Assembly: GCA_022842565.1 (NCBI GenBank)
Contig: JALHPH010000143.1
Location: forward strand, 1 to 5,286
DNA length: 5,286 nucleotides
Origin: Fimbriimonadaceae bacterium
Lineage (GTDB): Bacteria > Armatimonadota > Fimbriimonadia > Fimbriimonadales > Fimbriimonadaceae
Direction: 5' to 3'
The notes below the pieces were generated by a model, which was given only the letters and a program-made list of their open reading frames with translations, was not told where the DNA came from and searched no databases. Made by a program: the position numbers and the translations under genes. This document shows positions 1 through 5,286 of the stretch, piece by piece. The number at the start of each line of letters is the position of its first letter. Positions within the stretch are counted from its first letter, which is position 1.

Positions 1-480
1 CGAGGTGTAAGGGAAGAAGGAGAGCTCGAGCGGGTGGCCGGTTAGCTGGATGAGCTCGCCGCCAGCCAATGGCAGCGCGAATAGGTTGATGCGGCCCCAA
101 GCGGTGGTATAGCCATACGCCGTTTTGCCGTCCGCCGAGATGCTGGTCAGATATTCATTGGAGCCGTCCATGTTCAGCCGGCGCAGGTTCGAGCCATCCG
201 GCGCGATGGTGAACAGGTCCAGCGACCCGTACCGGTTTGAGGTGAAGACGATGGTCTTGCCATCGGGCATCCAACGCGGGGTGGTGTCGCTACCTGGGTG
301 GACCGTCAGGCGGCGTGCCTCGCCGCCAGCGCTGGGCACCAGCCACAGGTCGTCCTGATAGCTGAACGCCAGCCATTGACCATCGGGCGAAAGGGAGGGG
401 TTGTTTGCCCGTTTGATGGGGGCGGCAATTGTGAGAGCGGCGGCCCCTAGGACCAATGCAAGAACGAGCGAACTTCTCAT
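1..480 (-). CDS. Secreted PD40/TolB-like beta-propeller protein, probably tricorn-type peptidase (N-terminal part)
   Basis: This is the first 160 codons of a minus-strand gene that continues beyond the left edge. The start is well fixed: an in-frame TAA lies 15 bases upstream of the ATG at 480 and no other start codon falls between. Residues 1-20 form a signal peptide (MRSSLVLALVLGAAALTIAA). Three PD40-type beta-propeller repeats follow, marked by SPDG (31-34), MPDG (71-74) and SADG (115-118), each leading into a strand such as WLAFSYQDDLWLVPSAGGEA. The order of an early propeller, a DLW strand and a GGEARRLT turn resembles bacterial tricorn-like S41 peptidases, in which the propeller filters peptides to a C-terminal serine protease. 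No catalytic region is inside the window, so other propeller proteins (TolB-like, or an amidohydrolase with PD40 repeats) remain possible. The gene follows the porin terminator, so it probably has its own promoter. No clear Shine-Dalgarno is seen. The fold is secure; the peptidase assignment is inference. Confidence 0.75.
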   Translation of the reverse strand, partial: MRSSLVLALVLGAAALTIAAPIKRANNPSLSPDGQWLAFSYQDDLWLVPSAGGEARRLTVHPGSDTTPRWMPDGKTIVFTSNRYGSLDLFTIAPDGSNLRRLNMDGSNEYLTSISADGKTAYGYTTAWGRINLFALPLAGGELIQLTGHPLELSFFPYTS

Positions 481-489
481 CTGTGCGTG

Positions 490-495
490 AATTTA
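490..495 (-). promoter_or_regulatory. Possible -10 element for a leaderless propeller-gene mRNA
   Basis: On the minus strand TAAATT fits the TANNNT pattern of a -10 box and ends 9 bases before the ATG at 480. Transcription would then begin at or within a few bases of the start codon. This agrees with the lack of a Shine-Dalgarno near the ATG; an AGGTGG lies more than 20 bases away, too far to serve. No good -35 hexamer is found at 16-18 bases. The strong terminator just upstream means a promoter should exist in about 50 bases, which is the main support. Confidence 0.25.
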
Positions 496-527
496 CTGGA
501 AGTCCACCTGAAGTTGCTCCCGTCCTC

Positions 528-567
528 AAGAAAAAGCTCCCCCTCGCCGAGATCGGGAGGGGGAGCT
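528..567 (-). terminator. Rho-independent terminator of the porin gene
   Basis: Read on the minus strand, arms AGCTCCCCCTC (567-557) and GAGGGGGAGCT (545-535) form a perfect 11-bp GC-rich stem. The 11-base apical part contains a further CCGA/TCGG pairing. The stem is followed directly by a T-rich tract (TTTTTCTT, 535-528). It begins 27 bases after the porin stop codon, on the porin strand, so it should end the porin transcript before the propeller gene. The plus strand has no T-tract after the stem, so the terminator works in one direction only. Confidence 0.92.
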
Positions 568-593
568 AATCAGCTTAGCTTAAGGTTCTAGGG

Positions 594-2480
594 TTAGAAC
601 TTGATGCTGAGCTGGGTGGTCAGGATGTGACCTTTGAAGTTGCCAGCAGGAGCGACGCCCCATGCAGCACCATTCTCGACGTCACCGTATTGGTAGGTGA
701 TACCGAGCATGGAGTTCTTACTCATGTTGTAGCCGAAGCCGAGGGTGAACCAGCGTTGCTCAACATCGTTGGCACCGTTGTCCACTTGCACGGTCTCGTA
801 GCCGCCCATGACCTTGAAGAACTCGTTCATGTTGTAAACGAGCTTTCCGCTCAGGCTGAGGATGTCCGACTCGGCAGCGATACCGCCTTGTGCATCGATG
901 GTTTCTCCGAACTCACCAGCAAGCTTCAGCGAGAGGTTCTCACCGAGAGCGACGTTGGCGTTGCCGTAGAAGGTTTCGATGTTGGTCGGGCTCCACTTGG
1001 TGCCGATGCGGTTCCAGGAACCTTGACCGAGGTAGTTGCTCTCGACCTTTCGGTATCCGAGCATCAGGCCCCAGTTCTCCTTGTTGTAGCCGAGGCCAAC
1101 GTAGTAGGTCTCGTTGTTGTCGTCGTTCACAGCGTCGTTGCCCTGCTTGAGGGTTGCCTTGCCGTAACCGCCTTCGACAGCAATACCGTTGATTGGCTTC
1201 AGGTTGATTCCACCACCAAAGACCTCGAGGCGATCAGCGCCGACGAGCGGGTTACCCAGATCGTCATTCTCGCTGTGCAGGAGGTAAGCCAGGCTGACGG
1301 TGCCGGCGTTGCCGATACCGAACTTGGCTTCAGCACCGATGGTGCTGTTGATTGCGGATTCACCGTTGTTGGCGATCGGTTGGAGCTCAGTGCCGTTGAC
1401 GCTGCGTCGGTGAGCATTGCGTCCACCCATCAGGGTCAGCGAACTGTTCTCGCCAAAGTTGAAAGCGAGAATCGCGCCATCGAACATCCAGTCGCCGCTA
1501 TCCCAGCGAGGATTGCTGAAATAAGGGGTGGTGTCGGATCGTTTGAACAGGTATGGGTTCGAGGTCTGAGCGCCGAGGCGACCCACGTGAGCCTTGAACG
1601 GGGTACCAGCGATGCCATTGTCGATTTCGACAGCGAATCGTTGGATGTAGATGTCACCAGCGCCCTCGCGGAACGGTTGGCCACCGAAGCGGTTCGACTG
1701 GTTACCGTAGCCGCTGGTAGCAGTGGTGCCGCTCACGCCGATCAGGTTGCCGTAAACGATGGTGGCATCCCACTTAGGGCCATCACCGACAGCACCCGAA
1801 AGGGTGGTCGCGATCTCGTGATAGACGTTGACGTCGCTGAGCATGCTGACGCGCTGGCTGCCAGCATTGTTGATGCCGAGCAGGCGACCGTCAATGCCCA
1901 TAGCAACTGTGTTATCGGTGCCTTCGCCAGCGTGGATCATGATGTTAGCATCGCCGCTGATGGTGATTCCGCCAGCCTTAGTGCCGCCCATGTTCTTCTG
2001 CATCTCGGCGAGGTCCTTCTTCATAGCTTCAACGTCAACACCGAGCGAAGCGAGGTCCTTTTGGAACTCGTCAGCCATGCGCTTCATTGCAGCCACGTCG
2101 TCGTTCAGGCGACCCATGCCGCGCAGTTGATCTTCGACAGCCTTGAGGCGATCGGCCAGGCCACTGTTGTTGCCGGTGCCGCTGCCCATGGAGCCGCGAA
2201 TTTCGGCGATCTGGCTAGCCAGACCGTCGTGCATGGTCTTCAATCGCTGATAAGCAGCGTTCAGCGCCACAGCGAACTCGTAGCGAGTCATCGAGTTGGG
2301 ACCCTTGTAGGTGCCATCGGGATAACCAACGAGGATGCCCTCGCGCTTCAGGTTCTCGACAGCCTCATAGGCCCAGTGATTCTCCGGAACGTCCGGGAAG
2401 TTGTCTTGCGCCATCACAGGCATAGCCAAGGCCATGCCGAGAGCAGCGAAAAGAGCAACCGTAATGGTTCGAGTTTTCAT
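594..2480 (-). CDS. SLH-domain outer-membrane porin (SomA/SlpA/OmpM type)
   Basis: This encodes a 628-residue outer-membrane channel anchored to the cell wall. Residues 1-25 are a signal peptide (MKTRTITVALFAALG, then a cleavage region near PVMAQ). Residues 27-75 are one SLH domain: FPDVPENHWAYEAVENL, then GILVGYPDGTYKG and MTRYEFAVAL. In this family the SLH domain binds a peptidoglycan-linked polymer. Residues about 78-165 are heptad-like and rich in charged residues and Met, a probable coiled-coil spacer. From about 170 to the end alternating strands (such as YYVGLGYNKENWGLMLGYRK) form a beta-barrel ending in IKF, the aromatic end used by the BAM machinery. The ATG at 2480 is preferred because it opens the signal peptide; an in-frame ATG at 2504 would add eight polar residues and has no Shine-Dalgarno. 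The gene contains no TTA, CTA or TCA codon, which fits high expression. It has a long leader and its own terminator. The substrate cannot be told from sequence. Confidence 0.93.
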   Translation of the reverse strand: MKTRTITVALFAALGMALAMPVMAQDNFPDVPENHWAYEAVENLKREGILVGYPDGTYKGPNSMTRYEFAVALNAAYQRLKTMHDGLASQIAEIRGSMGSGTGNNSGLADRLKAVEDQLRGMGRLNDDVAAMKRMADEFQKDLASLGVDVEAMKKDLAEMQKNMGGTKAGGITISGDANIMIHAGEGTDNTVAMGIDGRLLGINNAGSQRVSMLSDVNVYHEIATTLSGAVGDGPKWDATIVYGNLIGVSGTTATSGYGNQSNRFGGQPFREGAGDIYIQRFAVEIDNGIAGTPFKAHVGRLGAQTSNPYLFKRSDTTPYFSNPRWDSGDWMFDGAILAFNFGENSSLTLMGGRNAHRRSVNGTELQPIANNGESAINSTIGAEAKFGIGNAGTVSLAYLLHSENDDLGNPLVGADRLEVFGGGINLKPINGIAVEGGYGKATLKQGNDAVNDDNNETYYVGLGYNKENWGLMLGYRKVESNYLGQGSWNRIGTKWSPTNIETFYGNANVALGENLSLKLAGEFGETIDAQGGIAAESDILSLSGKLVYNMNEFFKVMGGYETVQVDNGANDVEQRWFTLGFGYNMSKNSMLGITYQYGDVENGAAWGVAPAGNFKGHILTTQLSIKF

Positions 2481-2487
2481 ATAGGTA

Positions 2488-2530
2488 CTCAGATCTCCTA
2501 ACATGTGCGTTGCACGCGTGATGATCTGAG
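2488..2530 (-). promoter_or_regulatory. Leader hairpin overlapping the porin ribosome binding region
   Basis: In the porin mRNA, CTCAGATC (2530-2523) is perfectly complementary to GATCTGAG (2495-2488), giving an 8-bp stem with a 27-base loop. The loop holds a further small stem, GTGC-AAC-GCAC (2515-2505). The 3' arm ends 7 bases before the ATG at 2480. The AGGAG (2499-2495) sits at the loop-stem junction, and the nearer GAG at 2490-2488 is inside the stem. Folding would therefore limit ribosome access, as in RNA thermometers or protein-controlled leaders. AGGAG is 14 bases from the ATG, longer than usual, so which GAG is used is unclear. The pairing is seen directly; a regulatory role is inferred. 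Confidence 0.45.
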
Positions 2531-2674
2531 CCTCGTCCTGAGTCGCTCTGTAAGCAGATTGGGCCGCAACTTTCCTAAGTTTCCTACGTCCCGCCCCACT
2601 CCGAAGCGTCCATATTCGGTTCAGCGCATCCTGCGCACTCCGCTTGACCCTGTGATAAACACCGAGTCAAATGG

Positions 2675-2680
2675 ATTATA
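2675..2680 (-). promoter_or_regulatory. Candidate -10 hexamer of the porin promoter
   Basis: A perfect TATAAT lies on the minus strand about 195 bases upstream of the porin ATG. No good -35 box is found at 16-18 bases (the hexamer at 17 bases is TAGCGT). A TTGCAC lies at 2709-2704, but 23 bases away, too far for normal sigma-70 spacing. Recognition may depend on an activator, which would suit the dyads centred about 57 and 87 bases further upstream. Transcription would start near 2668, giving a leader of about 190 bases. Confidence 0.4.
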
Positions 2681-2724
2681 GACTAGGAAAGTGCAGAACG
2701 CTAGTGCAATCGCCGTGTTTTTGC

Positions 2725-2772
2725 AGGTTTTTAACACAAAAACCTAGATTTGAACGAAAAGGTTGAACCTTT
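2725..2772. repeat. Two dyads with shared AGGTT/AACCT half-sites, centres 30 bp apart
   Basis: Dyad one (2725-2745) is AGGTTTTT, five bases, AAAAACCT, a perfect 8-bp inverted repeat. Dyad two (2758-2772) is AAAGGTT, one base, AACCTTT, a perfect 7-bp inverted repeat. Both contain AGGTT on the left and AACCT on the right, and their centres (2735 and 2765) are exactly 30 bp apart, close to three helical turns. They lie just after the PhoX stop and upstream of the porin -10. They could be paired operator sites for a dimeric regulator of the porin, or weak hairpins that slow transcription after PhoX. Neither is followed by a good T-tract, so I do not call them terminators. Confidence 0.45.
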
Positions 2773-2782
2773 GGCGCCTGAC

Positions 2783-4774
2783 TTAAGTCCCGGTCCCGCC
2801 TTTCATCATCGCCCGGCGCGAGGTTCGCCCCTCGTTTCCGGCCGAGCCGATGGGGCCGCGGTCGTTGGCTTCAATCGCAATGACCGAAGGGCGCGGCACT
2901 CCTACGCCGTCTGGCCAGCGCGTTGATGGCTTGTCGAAGGTCGAGCCTTCGCCAGGGTGCTGGATTGCCAAAAACGCAGTGCGACCGTCCGGTGTGAACT
3001 CCGGTCCGCAGACTTCGCTTCCCTCCACGGTCTCCATAAACTGCACCAGGCGACCACGCTCAGGCCCCTCGACCGGCACCGCAAAAAAGCCGTCGCGAGC
3101 CGAAATCGCGCGTGCTTGGCCGTCGGTGGCGATCCACAGATTGCCGCGTGCATCGAAGCAGATGTTGTCTGGACAAGAGATCGGGCTGACCATGCTCTTG
3201 TCAAAGCCTGCGTAATAGGTGGCCGGGTCGCTGGGGTCGCCGCAAACCAGAAAGAGCTCCCACTTGAACTTGGTGGCCGCATGGTCGTTGCCGTTCTCGG
3301 TTAACTCAATGATGTGGCCATGCGAGTTGCTGGCACGGGGGTTTGCCTTGTCGGGTCCGGCTTTGCCGTCTTTGCCCCGGTCGGTGTTGTTGGTGCAGAC
3401 GACGTAGACTTTCTCGTTCACTGGGTTCACTTCGATGTCCTCGGGGCGGTCCATCTTGGTGGCACCCCGGAGGTCGGCGGCGATACGGACATCAATCACC
3501 ACATCCGCCTGACTATTAAAGCGATTGGCTGCGGTAAGGGGGCCCTGGCCGAAAACGAGCGGCAGCCAATCGCCGGTGCCGTCTTCGTTGAACCGCGCTA
3601 CATACAAAATGCCGTCATCCAAGAGTTCTCGGTTCGCTTCTCTGTTCTTGGCATTGAAGGGTTTCGAACACACGAATTTGAAGACATATTCGAATCGGGC
3701 GTCATCGCCGCTGTACATCACGACGCGGCCCTTTTTGGTGACGTGCGAGGTCGCAGCTTCATGGCGGAATCGACCCAAGGCCGTGCGCTTGCGCGGCTGC
3801 CAGTCAGGGTCGTAGGGGTCGATCTCAACCACCCAACCAAAGTGGTACGCCTCGTTCGGTTCTTTGCTGCAGTCTAAGCGGTCAAGATGGCGCTCAAACT
3901 CGTATTCGCTCTTTTCCATGCCGAGCCCGTAGCGCTTGGCGGAGCGCTGGTCTTTGGCGTCTTTAAGCGCATTGGCCTGGCCAAACATGCCTTGGAAGTT
4001 TTCTTCACCGCTCAAGACTGTGCCCCACGGGGTTTTTCCGGCGGCGCAGTTGTGCATTGTTCCGGTGCATGTGGTGCCCGTCGGGTGCTTGCTGGTTTTC
4101 ATGCGTGCGTCGCCGCGCGCCGGTCCGGTGATGAGCAGCGGCGTTGTGCCGGTCACCCTTTTATTGAAGCGGCTGTCGATCACGTGACTCCACGACCCGC
4201 CCTCGCGCTTGATCTCAACGACGCTGAACCCCATGGCTTCCATGCAGACGTTCACATGCTCGGCGCTGAGCCCGCTGAGCATGTCAACCGGGAACATCAG
4301 CTCGGGATTGATGTACTCGTTGTTAACGCCTAGCAGCCCATGGTCGGAGTTTTCGGAGCCAACCGGAAGAGGGAAGAACCCAACGAAGTCGCAGTTGTAA
4401 CCAAAGGCATTGGCCTGGTCCTCGGGAGTCATCGTCGTGGGGTCCGATTCCATGGAGCGCCCGGGGCGCATGGGGTCTCCCCACCGCACGACGACATGCG
4501 AGGAATAGTTTTCGGCAACTTGGATGCCAGTGCCCTTCTTGGGCTTGAGGGGAATGAAATCGAGACCGGTTGGGCTTCCGCCGAGCGTCCGCGCGGCTTT
4601 GGCCACGGTCGGAAGCGCCCCCGCCAGACCTGCGGCCAAGCCCGCCACCAGGCTACTTCGCAGCAAATCTCGCCGCGAGAGCCGGCCCTGCACTACATCG
4701 CTGAATTCGTGCCCCACACCGCGGTCAGAGCGGATGATGGGATCGTCGTCGTAGTGCATGCGGTCTTGTGACAT
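2783..4774 (-). CDS. phoX: PhoX/DUF839 family alkaline phosphatase, Tat-exported
   Basis: This is a complete 663-residue protein, about the usual size for PhoX enzymes. These release phosphate from organic phosphoesters outside the cytoplasmic membrane and use iron and calcium cofactors rather than the zinc of PhoA. Residues 33-38 (SRRDLL) followed by a hydrophobic stretch to about 60 (ending VAKA) form a twin-arginine signal, in line with export of a folded metalloenzyme. Family motifs in order are NNEY (151-154), HNCAAGKTPWGT with Cys243 matching the iron-binding Cys, GEENF (256-260), TALGRFRHEAA (331-341), SGDDARFEYVFKF (355-367), MDRPEDIEVNP (441-451), CPDNICFDARGNLWIATDG (534-552) and GPEFTPDGRTAFLAIQHPG (590-608). 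The start is supported by AGGAG five bases upstream. The gene is divergent from the M42 gene and 302 bases upstream of the porin. Some DUF839 proteins have untested activity, so family membership is firmer than substrate. Regulation by phosphate is likely from the family but no clear Pho box is visible. Confidence 0.9.
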   Translation of the reverse strand: MSQDRMHYDDDPIIRSDRGVGHEFSDVVQGRLSRRDLLRSSLVAGLAAGLAGALPTVAKAARTLGGSPTGLDFIPLKPKKGTGIQVAENYSSHVVVRWGDPMRPGRSMESDPTTMTPEDQANAFGYNCDFVGFFPLPVGSENSDHGLLGVNNEYINPELMFPVDMLSGLSAEHVNVCMEAMGFSVVEIKREGGSWSHVIDSRFNKRVTGTTPLLITGPARGDARMKTSKHPTGTTCTGTMHNCAAGKTPWGTVLSGEENFQGMFGQANALKDAKDQRSAKRYGLGMEKSEYEFERHLDRLDCSKEPNEAYHFGWVVEIDPYDPDWQPRKRTALGRFRHEAATSHVTKKGRVVMYSGDDARFEYVFKFVCSKPFNAKNREANRELLDDGILYVARFNEDGTGDWLPLVFGQGPLTAANRFNSQADVVIDVRIAADLRGATKMDRPEDIEVNPVNEKVYVVCTNNTDRGKDGKAGPDKANPRASNSHGHIIELTENGNDHAATKFKWELFLVCGDPSDPATYYAGFDKSMVSPISCPDNICFDARGNLWIATDGQARAISARDGFFAVPVEGPERGRLVQFMETVEGSEVCGPEFTPDGRTAFLAIQHPGEGSTFDKPSTRWPDGVGVPRPSVIAIEANDRGPIGSAGNEGRTSRRAMMKGGTGT

Positions 4775-4779
4775 AGGTA

Positions 4780-4784
4780 CTCCT
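4780..4784 (-). promoter_or_regulatory. Ribosome binding site of the PhoX gene
   Basis: AGGAG on the minus strand ends five bases (TACCT) before the ATG at 4774. It is the clearest Shine-Dalgarno in the window and decides the start in favour of Met1 over the internal Met6. The surrounding GAGTACCTAT is repeated exactly just before the porin ATG. Confidence 0.8.
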
Positions 4785-4787
4785 ACT

Positions 4788-4815
4788 GTTATAGATGCAT
4801 GTTAACATCATGCAA
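4788..4815 (-). promoter_or_regulatory. Possible sigma-70 promoter of the PhoX gene
   Basis: Minus-strand TTGCAT (4815-4810) and TATAAC (4793-4788) are separated by 16 bases, an acceptable sigma-70 layout. The predicted start, near 4782, would fall inside or beside the AGGAG ribosome binding site and leave a very short leader. This counts against the call, and the true promoter may lie further upstream. A dyad (4796-4814) overlaps most of the spacer and the -35 box, so a bound protein here could block the promoter. Confidence 0.3.
4796..4814. repeat. Dyad in the divergent PhoX / M42 intergenic region
   Basis: TGCATG (4796-4801) and CATGCA (4809-4814) are perfect inverted arms with a 7-base spacer. 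A second perfect 10-bp palindrome, ATGTTAACAT (4799-4808), is nested slightly off-centre. The site lies in the 96-base gap between divergent start codons, where an operator would be expected. It overlaps the candidate PhoX promoter. The symmetry is seen directly; the operator role is inferred, and no regulator gene is in the window. Confidence 0.4.
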
Positions 4816-4839
4816 AGACGCCGCGCATCGACCGGCTTA

Positions 4840-4853
4840 ACTCGGAAACGAGT
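4840..4853 (+). promoter_or_regulatory. GAAA-tetraloop hairpin in the M42 leader
   Basis: ACTCG (4840-4844), GAAA, CGAGT (4849-4853) form a perfect 5-bp stem closed by a GNRA-type tetraloop, a very stable small RNA hairpin. It ends 17 bases upstream of the M42 ATG, where no Shine-Dalgarno is visible. If transcribed it could help present the start region to the ribosome or protect the 5' end. There is no T-tract, so it is not a terminator. Confidence 0.4.
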
Positions 4854-4870
4854 ACCCTCACAAGTGCATC

Positions 4871-5286
4871 ATGAGACCCGAATCGCTTGAGTTTTTCAAA
4901 GCCATCGTCAATATTCCTTCGCCCAGCGGCTACGAAGAGCGTGCGGCCGAACTGTATCGGGAGTACACACGCCCGTTCGCCGACAAAATCCACACTGACG
5001 TGCACGGAAACGTGTGGGCCATTGCCAATCCAGAAGCCGAAATGAAGGTGATGCTGGCCGGGCACATGGACGAAATCGGTCTCATCATCCACTACATCGA
5101 CGAGCAAGGAATGCTCTATTTCAGCACCATTGGCGGGCACGATAGCACCATCATCGTAGGCCAAAGGGTTTGGGTGCACGGAACCCGACCTGTGGTGGGC
5201 GTCATCGGTCGCAAAGCGATCCACCTGCTGGAAGACGAAGAGCGCAAGAAGAAGCCGGAAGTGAAGGATTACTGGATCGATATCGG
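4871..5286 (+). CDS. M42 family metallopeptidase (glutamyl aminopeptidase / CelM / FrvX type), N-terminal part
   Basis: This covers the first 138 codons of a gene that runs off the right edge; full M42 proteins are about 340-370 residues. M42 enzymes are di-metal aminopeptidases, often large tetrahedral cytosolic assemblies that trim peptides after proteasome-like or other proteases. Visible motifs are the N-terminal FFKAIVNIPSPSGYE (8-22) and AGHMDEIGLII (63-73), holding His65, a metal ligand, and Asp67, the catalytic-site Asp of the HxD motif. Residues about 75-130 begin the inserted dimerisation domain, and the window ends at WIDIG, a conserved return to the catalytic domain. The remaining metal ligands lie outside. 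No signal peptide is seen, in line with a cytosolic role. The ATG at 4871 is the only option: an in-frame TAA at 4838 precedes it with no other start between. There is no recognisable Shine-Dalgarno. A connection with the propeller peptidase at the left edge in peptide recycling is only a suggestion. Confidence 0.92.
   Translation, partial: MRPESLEFFKAIVNIPSPSGYEERAAELYREYTRPFADKIHTDVHGNVWAIANPEAEMKVMLAGHMDEIGLIIHYIDEQGMLYFSTIGGHDSTIIVGQRVWVHGTRPVVGVIGRKAIHLLEDEERKKKPEVKDYWIDI

Larger units (their letters stand above)
2481..2782 (-). other. 302-base non-coding spacer and porin leader
   Basis: This gap separates the PhoX stop codon from the porin start, both on the minus strand. I find no credible small gene in it. 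The part next to PhoX (about 2700-2772) is AT-rich and holds two dyads. A perfect TATAAT lies at 2680-2675. The rest, about 190 bases, would be an untranslated leader. That leader contains a small GCGCA/TGCGC hairpin (2624-2636), a tandem TTTCCTA-type repeat (2571-2588, plus-strand reading) and a larger hairpin against the porin ribosome binding site. The length and structure suggest regulation of the porin at both transcription and translation, but this is inference. Confidence 0.6.

Noticed and set aside
627..2501. A 624-codon open frame on the plus strand opposite the porin
   Set aside because: It is exactly codon-aligned with the porin and open only because the porin avoids TTA, CTA and TCA. 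Its product is a low-complexity string rich in V, A, D, E and S with no domain, and the porin has clear SLH and barrel features.
2481..2504. Upstream ATG at 2504 as the porin start
   Set aside because: It would place eight polar residues before a complete signal peptide and has no ribosome binding site of its own; the ATG at 2480 begins the signal peptide directly.
2675..2709. TTGCAC (2709-2704) with TATAAT (2680-2675) as a full sigma-70 promoter
   Set aside because: The spacing is 23 bases, well outside the usual 16-18. Only the -10 element was kept.
2725..2772. The two dyads after PhoX as rho-independent terminators
   Set aside because: The stems are AT-rich and neither is followed by a clear T-tract on either strand.
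3314..4771. Long plus-strand open frames opposite PhoX (187, 148 and 143 codons)
   Set aside because: They are in the codon-aligned antisense frame of a well-supported PhoX gene, show no recognisable domain, and are typical of GC-rich codon usage.
4802..4807. TTAACA next to PhoX as a Pho box
   Set aside because: A Gram-positive-type Pho box needs spaced repeats of TTAACA-like sequence. Only one copy, which is part of a palindrome, is present here, and no E. coli-type box was seen either.
1..5286. tRNA, rRNA, CRISPR array, insertion sequence or phage-defence genes
   Set aside because: I looked for these on both strands and saw no cloverleaf, regular repeat-spacer pattern, transposase or terminal inverted repeats with target duplication.

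Overview
The window is a 5.3 kb piece of bacterial chromosome carrying two complete genes and two that run off the edges. The organism looks like a diderm bacterium of moderately high GC. The best fit is a member of Armatimonadota, such as a Fimbriimonas-like lineage. This rests on a porin with an N-terminal S-layer-homology (SLH) domain, a coiled coil and a C-terminal beta-barrel ending in Phe, a design typical of Deinococcota, Cyanobacteria, Negativicutes and Armatimonadota. The gene mix also fits: a Tat-exported PhoX phosphatase, a tricorn-like propeller protein and an M42 aminopeptidase. The taxonomic placement is inference, because no marker gene is present.

Layout, left to right. Positions 1-480 (minus) hold the N-terminal 160 residues of a secreted beta-propeller protein whose C-terminus lies off the left edge. 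Positions 528-567 hold a strong rho-independent terminator for the porin gene. Positions 594-2480 (minus) hold the 628-residue SLH porin. Positions 2481-2782 are a 302-base non-coding leader and spacer. It contains a perfect -10 hexamer, a pair of dyads with shared half-sites 30 bp apart, and a hairpin that could mask the porin ribosome binding site. Positions 2783-4774 (minus) hold a complete 663-residue PhoX/DUF839 protein with a twin-arginine signal. Positions 4775-4870 are a divergent intergenic region with a dyad and a GAAA-loop hairpin. Positions 4871-5286 (plus) hold the first 138 codons of an M42 metallopeptidase that runs off the right edge.

Three of the four products act at or outside the cytoplasmic membrane: the porin in the outer membrane, and PhoX and the propeller protein exported. 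The M42 enzyme is expected to be cytosolic. The loose theme is surface structure, phosphate scavenging and peptide breakdown, but the genes do not form an obvious single operon. The porin appears to have its own promoter, leader and terminator, and the M42 gene is divergent. I see no mobile element, CRISPR array, tRNA or rRNA, and no clear sign of a new multi-gene system. The most interesting material is regulatory: the leader upstream of the porin and the short divergent intergenic region.
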